Part shown: positions 1 through 8,383 of the stretch, piece after piece
How the letters are laid out: each line of letters begins with the position of its first letter
Numbering within the stretch: the stretch's first letter is position 1
Source: CAVWUA01 sp963758025
GTDB taxonomy: Bacteria > Planctomycetota > Planctomycetia > Isosphaerales > Isosphaeraceae
Length of the DNA stretch: 24,956 bases
NCBI GenBank assembly: GCA_963758025.1
Contig: CAVWUA010000024.1
Location: 1 to 24,956 of the forward strand
Direction: 5' to 3'
Made by a program: the position numbers and the translations under genes
The notes under the pieces: model-generated
Databases searched by the model: none
The model's input: only the letters and a program-made list of their open reading frames with translations
Told to the model about the DNA's origin: nothing

Positions 1-34
1 GCCGGAGACAGGAGCGTGAGTTTCAAATATTGTT

Positions 35-892
35 TTATTTCAATGAAGTAGATTTTCCCCATGACTCTTCAAAAAAATCCAGATCTTCCTTATTTGAATC
101 AACCGAAGCCGCCTCATTCTTATTTAAGCCATTAAGAGAAGCACCCAGAACCAATGATCTCTTATCACTCATTAGCAAGAACCTTCGATGCTCACCTTCC
201 GAACCCATCAATCGCATCTCTCCGCTGGTTGCTTCGACTTCTTTTAACCACTGGTCAACGAATGACCTACTCAGCCGTGGAATGCCATTTCGCTTCTGTA
301 AAGCTTTGGATGAGGTTAGGAGGCGTATTGACGGTGACAACCTTCCTTCACCAACCGAAATAATATCCCTTAATGCTGATAAACCTCGGTTATCCAAATA
401 TGGATCAAACACCGCTTCAACCGCGTAAGAACCTATAAGCTTCGATATAAGAGACAAATTAGATGAAGGACACTCCGAACGAAGTCGTGCTATAGTTGGC
501 CGGCGCCCCTCGATCTCCAATAAATTTGCGGCTTCAACCATAGACAACTTATCAATTTGCTCAGTCCCACAATGTAGGATTCGGCACAACATTCCTCTTA
601 ACTTGCGAACACTTTCCGCTGTGAGCTTTGTGCCATATTCTTCATTAATGAATGCTTCGATGCGATCAATGCCTGGCATCCGAGAAGGATCAGGATGAAA
701 GAGTAAGGCATTAGCTTGAAGTCTTGAATGATATGCGAATATAGCACCATGCAGAGTTTCTTGCCGCTCTGCCTCTCTTAGATTTGCTTGGTAGGCACTT
801 TCACTAGATTCAAGATTGGCGAGTAGTTGGCCAAAGTTTTCGAATTCAAGATAGCGGTCGGTCATTTTAGAGACCATATCTTTCCTAGTCAA
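35..892 (-). CDS. Uncharacterised protein with a C-terminal phospholipase D-like module
   Basis: This 285-residue protein is not one I can name. Residues 1-150 look mostly helical, with no motif I recognise. Residues 158-194 contain a VFDPYLDNRGLSAL stretch followed by IRLLTSS, and residues 235-256 contain H-R-R-F-L-L-M-S-D-K followed by GASLNGL. Together these match the two-part pattern of PLD-superfamily modules found in many defence and mobile-element proteins ('DPYL...irlLTs' then 'HDRFLIiD...GaSL'). The usual HxK is H235-x-R237, so catalysis is uncertain and the module may only bind nucleic acid. The gene is visibly richer in A+T than everything downstream, which suggests recent acquisition. 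Nothing upstream looks co-transcribed, and the partner side lies beyond the window edge. The start at 892 is provisional because Met7 and Met10 are alternatives. The coding call is solid; the PLD assignment is moderate. Confidence 0.75.
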   Translation of the reverse strand: MTRKDMVSKMTDRYLEFENFGQLLANLESSESAYQANLREAERQETLHGAIFAYHSRLQANALLFHPDPSRMPGIDRIEAFINEEYGTKLTAESVRKLRGMLCRILHCGTEQIDKLSMVEAANLLEIEGRRPTIARLRSECPSSNLSLISKLIGSYAVEAVFDPYLDNRGLSALRDIISVGEGRLSPSIRLLTSSKALQKRNGIPRLSRSFVDQWLKEVEATSGEMRLMGSEGEHRRFLLMSDKRSLVLGASLNGLNKNEAASVDSNKEDLDFFEESWGKSTSLK

Positions 893-1077
893 AGTTCGGC
901 AGAGACGAAGGGCTCTGGTCTCTTGTTGTGTGATGCAAGGACATAGAGAACACTGAAACCTGCGTCAACATCAACAGAATTATAACACGCCGCATTAGAT
1001 GCTGACAAACAGCGACCCTTACAGAATGATGACACTCAAGTTACCATAAAGCCAAGCTACCAGAGCCACCTCGATCC

Positions 1078-1335
1078 TCAATCCGACCCGTGCAGCTTCA
1101 CCATCTTATTGTACATGCCCATCATCAAGATCGTGGGGGCCCAGTGACCGACGAAGATGGCCGCGGTCTTCCGGCCGGAGAGGTACATCAGGGCGGCCAG
1201 GCCGGCGGAACCCATCGCCGCGCTCAGGTAGATGCCCGAGGGGACCAGGCTGGTGAAGTGCTCGACGCGCTTGGTGAACTCACCTTCCTCGTGCTGGCCG
1301 GGGCGGACGCTGAATTCGAATTCGGCGGGTGCCAT
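1078..1335 (-). CDS. Small membrane protein of 85 residues
   Basis: The frame is open back to 1575, but the first part is low-complexity and Pro/Arg-rich. I therefore place the start at the ATG at 1335, which follows an AGAGAGG ribosome-binding site by a few bases. The protein has a charged N-terminus (residues 1-30), then two hydrophobic segments at about 31-52 (SLVPSGIYLSAAMGSAGLAA) and 57-75 (KTAAIFVGHWAPTILMMGMY), and ends K-L-H-G-S-D. It is probably an inner-membrane protein with two helices. No function can be assigned. It is divergent from the aldehyde dehydrogenase, and the 208-base gap between them presumably holds both promoters, but I see no clear promoter boxes. Confidence 0.72.
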   Translation of the reverse strand: MAPAEFEFSVRPGQHEEGEFTKRVEHFTSLVPSGIYLSAAMGSAGLAALMYLSGRKTAAIFVGHWAPTILMMGMYNKMVKLHGSD

Positions 1336-1543
1336 GGGATGCCTCTCTGGTTGTTGTATGGGGGATTTCGAGCGGATTGCGAAAATTGTTGCGAATCTCG
1401 TGCCGGGCTCCAAGGTGCCGGGTCGATTGAACGATGGGGGAGGTGTGGGGTATCGTGGGGGGATCGGGACGCTCGGGTTCAACGGGCGTCCGTGACGGAT
1501 TCGCACACGTTTTTCCATCAACTCCAAAAGGGAGACTCTCCAC

Positions 1544-3005
1544 ATGGCCACCGCCACCGCCCCGAAACTCGGCACTCAGATGTACATCGATGGCCGCTGG
1601 TGCGACGCCGACAGCGGGCAGACGCTGGCCGTGGTCAACCCGGCGGATGAATCGACGATCGCCGAGGTCGCCCACGGCAGCCGCGCCGAGGCAATCCGCG
1701 CGATCGAGGCCGCCGCGAAGGCGATGCCCGCCTGGCGGGCCGTCTCGGTGTACGAGCGGGCGAAGATCCTCAAGAAGACCGCTGAGTTGATGCGCGAGCG
1801 GGTCGATCACATCGCCCGGGCGTTGACCCTGGAGCAGGGGAAGCCCTTGCCGGAGTCAAAGGCGGAGGTCCTGCACTCGGCCGACACGTTCGAGTGGTTC
1901 GCCGAGGAGGGGAAGCGGGCCTACGGCCGGATCATCCCGCCGGCCAACACGGCCAAGCGGCATTACGCGATCAAGCACCCGATCGGGGTGGTCGCCTCGA
2001 TCACGCCGTGGAACTTCCCCGTCACCCTGCCGAGCCGCAAGATCGCCCCGGCCCTGGCCGCCGGCTGCACGATCGTCAGCCGACCGGCCGACCAGACGCC
2101 GCTCTGCCTGATCGCGGTCTTCGAGTGCCTGGCCGACGCGGGGGTTCCCCCCGGCGTGGCGAACCTGGTGATGGGTCCGGCGCGGGAGCTGGCCGACACG
2201 TTCTTCGAGCGCCAGGAGGTCCGCAAGATCAGCTTCACCGGCAGCACGGAGGTCGGCAAGGAGCTGATCCGCCGCTCGGCCGACCAGGTCAAGCGGCTGA
2301 GCCTGGAGCTGGGCGGCCACGCGCCGTTGATCGTTTTCCCGGACGCCGACGTGGAGCAGGTCGCCAAGGCGGCCGTCATCGGCAAGTTCCGCAACAACGG
2401 CCAGGTCTGCATCGCGCCGTCGCGGTTCTACGTCCACGACAAGATCAGCAAGGACTTCACCGAGGCGGCGGTCGAGCTGGCCAAGGGCTTGAAGCTGGGC
2501 AGCGGCCTGGACGAAGGAGTGCAGGTCGGGCCGATGTTCGAGAAGAAGGCGATGGACAAGACGGTCGAGCTGATCGAGGACGCCCGCGCGAAGGGGGCGA
2601 AGATCCTCACCGGCGGCGGCCGGTCCTCCCGGTTCGAGAAGGGATACTTCTTCGAGCCGACGGTGATCCGCGAGGTCGGCGGCCAGATGCGGGTCATGAC
2701 CGAGGAGCCATTCGCGCCGGTGATGCCGCTGCTGGACTTCGACAAGCTCGACGAGGTGATCGCCGCCGCCAACAACACGCCGTATGGCCTGGCGGCCTAC
2801 GTGTTCACCAATGACTTGACGGTCGCCACCCGCATGGCCGAGGGGCTGGAGGCGGGCATCATCGGCATCAACGACCCGGTCCCCGCCACCCCGCAATGCC
2901 CGTTCGGCGGCATGAAGGAATCGGGCCTCGGCGCAGCTGGGCATCGAGGGTCTCGACGCCTACCTGGAGACGAAGTTCGTCTCGATCGGCCTGCGGGAGT
3001 CGTGA
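1544..3005 (+). CDS. NAD(P)-dependent aldehyde dehydrogenase (succinate-semialdehyde DH-like), C-terminal frameshift
   Basis: The protein oxidises an aldehyde to the acid in the cytoplasm and closely follows the GabD/ALDH fold. Visible motifs are TPWNFP with Asn157, FTGSTEVG (231-238), the general base Glu255 in LELGG, the nucleophile Cys289 in NNGQVC, and TEEPF with Glu388. The usual cofactor-binding Lys in the 'KPA' motif is Arg180 (SRPADQTPL). The opening frame loses ALDH similarity after GGMKESGLG (about 2930). Shifting frame there restores QLGIEGLDAYLETKF and a stop at 3003-3005, giving 487 residues, the usual family length. Two bases appear to be missing near 2930-2935. Without the correction the frame runs into the next gene and reaches 3853. 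The start at 1544 has AGGGAG upstream. The exact substrate cannot be read from the sequence; succinate semialdehyde or a related semialdehyde is most likely. Confidence 0.9.
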
Positions 3006-3033
3006 TCCTTTCCTGGAGACGTCTCGCCGATCT

Positions 3034-3066
3034 TCACCAGGATTCGGACGCCCCGAATCCTGGTGA
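3034..3066 (+). terminator. Perfect hairpin after the aldehyde dehydrogenase
   Basis: Left arm TCACCAGGATTCGG (3034-3047) and right arm CCGAATCCTGGTGA (3053-3066) are exact reverse complements separated by the five bases ACGCC. It begins 28 bases after the aldehyde dehydrogenase stop and ends 85 bases before the next gene. No T-tract follows, so it is not a canonical intrinsic terminator. It could terminate, protect the mRNA 3' end, or be a repeat element. Confidence 0.6.
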
Positions 3067-3151
3067 GGATGAGCGAGGAGACTCCTTACTTGCCGGGCTT
3101 CCGCGTCCACCTGTCGCGGATCTTCGGCACATAGAACCAGGAGCGAAACCG

Positions 3152-3897
3152 ATGGGACTCGACGCCGTGGAGATCGTGATGGAGGTGGAGGAAACCTTTG
3201 ACATCACGATCGCGGACAAGGACGCGGAACGGCTCGTGACGGTGGGAGATCTTTATCAATACATCCTGCGAAAGATCGATCTGAACAGGAACCGCGAGGG
3301 CGGGGAGCGACCTTGCCTGAGCGCGCTGGCCTTCTACCGGCTCCGACGCGTTCTGATGGGAACATTCGGGGCCGAACGTCGGCACGTCCGCCCCTCGGCG
3401 ACGACGGAAACGCTCATCGGCCAGGAGGAGGGCCGGCGTGCCTCCTGGAAGCGGCTGGCGGGGGAACTCGGCTGGCGCCTGCCGGAGCTGCAACGACCCG
3501 GTTGGATGCCGAAGGCCCTGACCGTCCTGCTCTGGGCGACGCCCCCGACGGTGATGACCGCGTGGGTGAGCCTGCAAGGCGCGGATCAGGTGACGTGGAA
3601 AGAGACCCTCCTGCTGGGCTGCTGGACCATTCCATTCCTGCCGCTGATCGCCCTGGCGGCGTACAGGGCGACGCTCCCCTGTGCGACTTACCTTCCAGAG
3701 AATTGCGCGACCATCGACGGAATGGTTCATCAAGTCGGCGCCGGAACTTCGCCATCATCCATCGAGAAGCTGGCGGATGGAGCCAACCCGAGGAGGTCTG
3801 GGAGACCCTGTGCGACCTGCTCGTGGGTATCCTGGGCGTCTCCCGCGAGTTGATCACGCCAGAGGCGAATTTCCTCAAGGACCTGGGGATGGATTGA
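3152..3897 (+). CDS. Membrane-anchored, apparently circularly permuted acyl-carrier-like protein, frameshifted
   Basis: The start ATG at 3152 follows AGGAG by about 8 bases. Residues 1-41 (MGLDAVEIVMEVEETFDI ... TVGDLYQYI) match the second half of an acyl carrier protein, from the phosphopantetheine site through helices II-III. The modified Ser of D-S-L is replaced, giving D-A-V. Residues about 55-115 are a linker region. Hydrophobic segments at about 121-141 and 152-170 are likely membrane helices. The frame then loses sense near 3740. Adding one base at the GCCGG tract there moves into the frame that ends EEVWETLCDLLVGILGV ... NFLKDLGMD and stops at 3897. That tail matches helix I of an acyl carrier protein and stops exactly where the D-S-L would begin. 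The two halves are thus in reversed order. The role is unknown. Confidence 0.7.
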
Positions 3898-3923
3898 GCC
3901 GGGCAACGAAATCCGGCTCAATC
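3892..3923. terminator. Inverted repeat carrying both convergent stop codons
   Basis: GATTGAGCCGG (3892-3902) and CCGGCTCAATC (3913-3923) are perfect 11-base complementary arms around a 10-base loop. The left arm contains the TGA of the acyl-carrier-like gene and the right arm the TGA of the NYN gene on the other strand. The 20-base gap between the two genes is therefore all hairpin, suggesting a compact bidirectional terminator. There is no T-run on either side. Confidence 0.55.
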
Positions 3924-4363
3924 GCTGGCGTCGGTGCCGGAAAGCCGATCCAGCCGCCGCCAGAGGGACGAGGCCCCCTCGACCGGAGAACCCAGTTCTT
4001 CCACCCGCTCTCGGAGCGTGCGGTCGGACGTGACGACGCGGAAGGCGTTGGGCTGGGCCTGGACAAGTTCGACGATCCGATCGTCGGCGGCGTTCGGACC
4101 GCCGCGCCGAGCGTAAAACACCTCGACGCCATCGTGACGCCCCTCGGGCAGGTCGGGCAACGGCTTGCCGTCCAGCACGAGCACAACCGGCTCCCCCTCG
4201 GTGGCGACCAGGTGTTTGAGCCGCTCGAACAGCCGCCGCACGGCGCCGTCCCGATCGCGCCACCAGCCGTCGGGCGCGTGCCGATGACGTTCATGCCGTC
4301 GATCAGCAGGCGACGGCCCGGCCCGGCGTCAGGCGATGCGCTGGTCCCGGCAGGTCCGCTCAT
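3918..4363 (-). CDS. YacP-like NYN-domain RNase, frameshifted
   Basis: This is a PIN-like metal-dependent ribonuclease of the NYN/YacP family. RRLLIDGMNVIGTRP carries the first acidic residue and the D-G-M-N motif. LVLDGKPLP, NAADDRIVELV and VVTSDRTLRERV supply the remaining conserved acidic positions. The segments lie in two frames: the N-terminal part runs to RP near 4275, and the rest (RRLFERLKHLV onward) is in the next frame. Inserting one base in the CCCGAC tract at about 4270 gives DGWWRDRDGAVRRLF, which is family-like. The start at 4363 is chosen because GGAGG lies 6 bases upstream; it overlaps the end of the DUF4058 gene by 35 bases, implying translational coupling. An uncorrected annotation would begin at 4241 and lack the first catalytic Asp. 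The cellular RNA target is unknown. Confidence 0.78.
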
Positions 4364-5020
4364 AGGTCGCCTCCAGGTCGATCGGCAGGCAGATGGCCCC
4401 GCGGAGCCAGAGGGGCAAGGTCGGGAGCGGGTCGCCGACGGCGAACGTCTCCTGCCAGATGTCGAGTTCGGGGCAGTCCTGGCGCTCGACCGGCCGATAG
4501 GATGCGGCGTAGAGGTCCGTCCCGAGCCGGGCGGCGCCGGGATCATCCCGGCGGGCCAGCAACTCGTCGTTCAGATTCGCCCGCCGCCCGGTCACGATGT
4601 CGACGACGACCAGGCCAACCCCTTGTTGCAAGTACGCCTTGCACTTCGACACGAAGGCATTCCGGTGGGCCGGCCGGTCCTTGTTCGCCGGGCTGACCAG
4701 TTCGACGGCCCCGGCCAGGACGGGGCCGGCCTCGCCGCTGTAGACCAGGACCTCGACGATGTCTCCCACCAGCACGAAGGGCACCGTCTGCGTCGGCGCG
4801 GGGGGAGACCATGAGGAACCGGAGTCCGACGAAGGTCCCCCCGGCTCCTCGAACGTCGCCACGTCGATCTCGATGCCGAACTGCACGTTCGGCTCGGCGA
4901 AGTATCCTTCGGGCAGTCGCTCGTTGAGGTCCGTGGCGATGGAAGACGCCCAGCCATTGTGGAATGCGGCCAGTGCCGCCGGAGGCTCAAGGGGGGACGG
5001 AAGTGGTCGCGCAGGGGCAT
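4329..5020 (-). CDS. DUF4058-family protein, N-terminal frameshift
   Basis: The family is common in planctomycetes and cyanobacteria and has no established function. It is probably distantly nuclease-like, which is inference. The body reads VQFGIEIDVATFEE, then VELVSPANKDRPAHRNAF (the family hallmark), YLQQGVGLVVVDIVTGR, and ends YERTCRDQRIA. The N-terminus MPLRDHFRPPLSLRRHW starts at 5020 in a different frame. Adding one base after the TGG near 4970 joins it to AFHNGWASSIATDLNERL, as expected for the family. The corrected length is about 230 residues. It begins 34 bases after ispG ends on the same strand and overlaps the NYN gene, so the three genes look like one operon. Confidence 0.7.
4370..4374 (-). 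promoter_or_regulatory. Ribosome-binding site setting the NYN start
   Basis: GGAGG on the minus strand, 6 bases before the ATG at 4363 and inside the end of the DUF4058 gene. It supports a start upstream of the frameshift rather than the internal ATG at 4241. Confidence 0.6.
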
Positions 5021-5054
5021 GGACCGGGCACCTCGTCGCGGTCGGCCGAGCGGC

Positions 5055-6221
5055 TTAGTTCAACACCGTCAGGGCCGACGCCTTCTTGGCCTTTTCCTTC
5101 TCCTCGTAGGACTTCAGGGCGGGCGTCTCCTCGGCGAAGCGCTCGACCTCTTCCAGCAGGGCCTGGACCATCTCCGCTTCCTTGACGTGGCGGATCGGCA
5201 CACCCTTCTTGAAGATGATCCCCTTGCCGCCGCCGGCGGCGATGCCGAGATCCGCCTCCTTGGCCTCGCCGAAGCCGTTGACCAGGCAGCCGAGGATGCT
5301 GATCCGCAGGGGGTTCTTGAGCCCCTTCATCTGCTCCTCGACCTCGGCGACGATCCGCTCCAGGTCGATGTCCAGGCGGCCGCAGGTCGGGCAGGCGACG
5401 ACCTCGGGACGGTTCACGCGGCGGTCGCAGGCGCGGAGGATGTCGAAGCCGGCGGCAATCTCGGGCACCGGGTCCCCCAGCAGGGAGACGCGGATCGTGT
5501 CGCCGATCCCTCGCAAGAGGATCGCGCCGATCCCCGCGGCGCTCTTCAGGGTGCCGTATTCCCTCGAACCCGCCTCGGTGATCCCGACGTGCGTCGGATA
5601 GTTGCTCCTGGCGGCGAACTGGGTGTACGTCTCGACGGCCGTCGGCACGTGACTCGACTTCACCGAGACGATGATGTCGTGGTAACCCAGGCTTTCGGCG
5701 ATCTCGATATTGCGCAGGGCACTCTCGACCAGGGCCTCGGGGCAGGGGAAGCCGTACTTCTCGATCAGGTCCTTCTCCAGGCTGCCGGAGTTGACCCCGA
5801 CCCGCATCGGCACCCCTTTGTCCTTGGCCTTGCGGATGACCTCTTTATAGCGATCCAGGCCGCCGATATTGCCCGGATTGATGCGGATCTTGTCCACGGC
5901 GCGTTGGCCGCTGGGGGTGACGGCGTCCAGGCAGGCCAGGGCCATGCGGTAGTCGTAATGGATGTCGGCGATCAGGGGGATACGGATCTGGTCGCGGATC
6001 AGCTTGACCCCCTCGACATCCTCCTTCTTCGGGACCGTGACGCGCACGATCTCGCAGCCGGCCTCCTCCAGGCGGTGAATCTGGGCAACCGTGGCCTCCA
6101 CGTTGAAGGTGTCGGTTGTCGTCATCGACTGGACCCAAATCGGATTCTCGCCGCCGACGATATGGTCGCCGACGCCGACCTCGCGCGTCTTGTGCCGTTG
6201 GATCACCGAAGCATAGGCCAT
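5055..6221 (-). CDS. ispG: 4-hydroxy-3-methylbut-2-en-1-yl diphosphate synthase
   Basis: The enzyme converts methylerythritol cyclodiphosphate to HMBPP in the MEP isoprenoid pathway, using a [4Fe-4S] cluster. The 388-residue protein is intact. Its N-terminal TIM-barrel part includes NPIWVQSMTTTDT, PLIADIHYDYRMA and KIRINPGNIG. The cluster ligands Cys277 and Cys280 (CPTCGR), Cys312 (GCLVNGFGE) and Glu319 keep exactly the spacing of the E. coli enzyme (270, 273, 305, 312). It lacks the large insert of the plant/plastid-type enzyme, so it is the short bacterial form. It is the first gene of the ispG-DUF4058-NYN run. The 197-base gap upstream (6222-6418) probably holds its promoter, but I see no confident boxes. 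A Lys/Glu-rich tail (about 371-382) is extra. Confidence 0.97.
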   Translation of the reverse strand: MAYASVIQRHKTREVGVGDHIVGGENPIWVQSMTTTDTFNVEATVAQIHRLEEAGCEIVRVTVPKKEDVEGVKLIRDQIRIPLIADIHYDYRMALACLDAVTPSGQRAVDKIRINPGNIGGLDRYKEVIRKAKDKGVPMRVGVNSGSLEKDLIEKYGFPCPEALVESALRNIEIAESLGYHDIIVSVKSSHVPTAVETYTQFAARSNYPTHVGITEAGSREYGTLKSAAGIGAILLRGIGDTIRVSLLGDPVPEIAAGFDILRACDRRVNRPEVVACPTCGRLDIDLERIVAEVEEQMKGLKNPLRISILGCLVNGFGEAKEADLGIAAGGGKGIIFKKGVPIRHVKEAEMVQALLEEVERFAEETPALKSYEEKEKAKKASALTVLN

Positions 6222-6418
6222 CGTCTTGCCGTCCTATCCTGTTGAGACGTCACGCCTTCGCGCAATCTTCACACGCGCGGTCAATCCGCTGAAGATTATG
6301 GTAGTCCGGGGCTCTCGGGGGGTCAAGGTCGGGTGCGTTCGGGTGAGCGGATCGTGGTGAAACTGGCGTTCACGACGCTGAGGAGTCCCACGCCGATTTC
6401 AAAAAGGAGTCGAAATCG

Positions 6419-6931
6419 TCAGGAGTTTTTTAAGGGATCGGCCGCGGCCTTCCAGTAGGCGAAGGTGTCGGAGGTGATACCCGACGCGCCGCTGTCCCGG
6501 TAATGCTTCAGGAACGTGAAGAACGCCCGGCTCTGATCCTCCAGCCCCAGCAATCGGAGGCTGGTCAGAATGCGCGTGATCCGCAGCCAGTTGTGGTTGG
6601 GATACGCGAAGACGGACTTCTTTCGCTCGAAAGTCGGCGCCTCCGTGACCTGGCCGTTCCGGACTTGCAGGCCGAGGAACGCCAGGAAGACCTCGAAGGA
6701 ACGCCGCAGGTTCTCGCGCAGGGTGGGGTCGGAGCGGAATTCGGTCATGTCCGCATCGGTCAGCAGCGGGGCGTCCGGGTTGAACCGGCTGGGTTCTCTC
6801 AGCGGGAAGAGCCACTGGATGAAGTTGTGGATCGCCTCCAGTTGGTCGTCGTTGTATGCCTGGATCTCAGAGAGCGTCCGGCCCTCGCTGTCGGTGGCGG
6901 TCCCCCGATAAAAGTCGGTCAACGCGGACAT
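6419..6931 (-). CDS. Opioid-growth-factor-receptor-like (OGFr N-terminal domain) protein
   Basis: The 170-residue protein is covered almost entirely by the OGFr_N conserved region. It shows FYRGTATDSEGRTL, then the hallmark LEAIHNFIQWLFPLREPS, then PLLTDADMTEF, SFEVFLAFLGL and HNWLRITRILTSLRLLG. The eukaryotic name is historical: bacterial members are soluble helical proteins without known ligand or function, and nothing here suggests opioid binding. The start at 6931 has an AAGGAG site about 10 bases upstream. It lies 39 bases downstream of the BNR_4 gene on the same strand and is the last gene of the ApbE-PepSY-BNR run. The tail ends AADPLKNS. Family identity is confident; function is not known. 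Confidence 0.8.
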   Translation of the reverse strand: MSALTDFYRGTATDSEGRTLSEIQAYNDDQLEAIHNFIQWLFPLREPSRFNPDAPLLTDADMTEFRSDPTLRENLRRSFEVFLAFLGLQVRNGQVTEAPTFERKKSVFAYPNHNWLRITRILTSLRLLGLEDQSRAFFTFLKHYRDSGASGITSDTFAYWKAAADPLKNS

Positions 6932-6970
6932 CGGGACGGTCTCCTTTCGTGCCTGGGAGCCGGCGGAGGA

Positions 6971-8362
6971 TTACCAGGCGACCTCGGGCCGGGCGCGATC
7001 TTCCGTCATCGTTTCGGGCAGAACCCACACGTGATCGCCCGATTTGTTCGTGTAATAGAGCCGTGAACGGGACGGCTTGAGGACGTCGCCGTCGGCCCAG
7101 AGAGCGAAAAAGTCCGGATGGGCATCGACGGGGCGGCGAACATACGTGTGGTTGAACTTGCTGTCATGCGTCAAGGCCTTGACGCGGTTCCACGTCGCGC
7201 CCTGGTCGGGGCTGGTCCACAGAACGACCTCCCCTCCCGTGCCGAAGGGCTGGGGTCCGGGATCGGTCGGGGCAATGATTCGCCAGGTGCCCTCCGCGTC
7301 GAGATAGAGCGAACCGAAGTCGTAGTTGTGGTCCGACGTGGTGAACGGCCGAATTTCCCAATCCGAGCCGGTCCAGCGCGCGGTTTGCCAGGTGCGGGGG
7401 CCGTTTTCCGGCCCTGGCTCGTAGCCTCGACTGGTCAGGAAGAGGATCACGGGATGCCCCTCGGCGTTGAACTGGAGGTCCTTCAGATAAACGAGCAGCC
7501 CCTCCGAAGCATAGTCGCGCACCAGGGCGGGATTGAGCGACTCCTCCAGCGGTGTGCGGACGGGTGTTCCCGCGGCGGTCCGCCAGGTAAGCCCCACGTC
7601 GTTCGTCTCCAGATAGTACAGATTGGTTCGCGCATTAAGACCCGTCGGTCGTGGGTGGACATTGAACGCGGTGCCGACACGGTTCCCGTCCCGCCAGCTC
7701 ACCTGGTAGTGGCCGAGCGCGACCCGCGCCAGCGGATGCGGTTCGTCCCATTTCATTCCGTCGCGGCTGGTCATCCAGAAGAGGTTGCGTCCGGGCGAGT
7801 ACCGGGTGTGCAGGACGAGGAAACCCTCTCCGGGAAGATGCCACGGTTGCGAATAGGAGAAATTCGTTTTCAGCACGCGCTCGAATGCGTCGATCGAATA
7901 CGGTTGCGCGCTACGGAAGATCGAGGCGGGGCGGGCGGTGCCGTGGGCGTTCGAGAAGACCCAGAGATGCCCCTGGCCGTCGATCGTGAGGGTCGCGTTG
8001 TCGTGGGCGTCGTCGGTCGGCTTTTCCTCGATGATCGTGGGACGCGGAACTTCTCCGGTGGCATGGTCATAGTACGAGATCATGATTCGCAGGCGGTTCC
8101 GCTCCCGTGACCGGCCTCCGTAGCAGAAGAAGGTCTTGTGCGACCTCTCGTCGTGAACGGCGATGGGAACGTGCTGTTGCGGGTACGTGGCGAACCCGCC
8201 GCTGTACTTGTAGCCATATTCATCGCCGGTCGGCTGGTTCGAGTACCAGATGCCCCGGTACCCGTCGTCCCTGGCCAGGTCTGCCGCATCCGAGGCGCTT
8301 CCGTTTGCCACGAAGGTCAAGCCGATCACGATGCAACGGGCCGTCGTCCGGATTCGGATCAT
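6971..8362 (-). CDS. Secreted BNR_4 repeat protein
   Basis: The 463-residue protein has a short hydrophobic leader (residues 7-20, CIVIGLTFVANGSA) and a probable cleavage after SDAA. The body begins DDGYRGIWYSNQPTGDEYGYKYSGG and shows repeated propeller strands: HDNATLTIDGQGHLWVFSNA, FSYSQPWHLPGEGFLVLHTRYS, FWMTSRDGMKWDEP and VLWTSPDQGATWNRV (an Asp-box-like S-x-D-x-G-x-T-W). This pattern is the BNR_4 family, which includes polysaccharide lyases and many uncharacterised planctomycete exoproteins. Substrate and catalytic residues cannot be fixed from sequence; a role in glycan breakdown or binding is inference. The start at 8362 follows AGGAG by 8 bases and lies 21 bases after the PepSY-type gene, so the two are probably co-transcribed. 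Confidence 0.82.
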   Translation of the reverse strand: MIRIRTTARCIVIGLTFVANGSASDAADLARDDGYRGIWYSNQPTGDEYGYKYSGGFATYPQQHVPIAVHDERSHKTFFCYGGRSRERNRLRIMISYYDHATGEVPRPTIIEEKPTDDAHDNATLTIDGQGHLWVFSNAHGTARPASIFRSAQPYSIDAFERVLKTNFSYSQPWHLPGEGFLVLHTRYSPGRNLFWMTSRDGMKWDEPHPLARVALGHYQVSWRDGNRVGTAFNVHPRPTGLNARTNLYYLETNDVGLTWRTAAGTPVRTPLEESLNPALVRDYASEGLLVYLKDLQFNAEGHPVILFLTSRGYEPGPENGPRTWQTARWTGSDWEIRPFTTSDHNYDFGSLYLDAEGTWRIIAPTDPGPQPFGTGGEVVLWTSPDQGATWNRVKALTHDSKFNHTYVRRPVDAHPDFFALWADGDVLKPSRSRLYYTNKSGDHVWVLPETMTEDRARPEVAW

Positions 8363-8383
8363 GATGCGTTCTCCTTCGCTTGC

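Noticed and set aside
30..428. Plus-strand frames opposite the PLD-like gene
   Set aside because: They are complements of a longer frame with recognisable motifs and have no start signals of their own.
1336..1575. An N-terminal extension of the small membrane protein at 1078
   Set aside because: The sequence is Pro/Arg-rich without structure, overlaps the ALDH start, and a better ribosome-binding site precedes 1335.
1544..3853. A single 769-residue fusion of aldehyde dehydrogenase with a membrane/acyl-carrier protein
   Set aside because: ALDH similarity continues in the next frame to a stop at 3005, and a separate ATG with a ribosome-binding site starts the second gene at 3152; the fusion arises from a frameshift.
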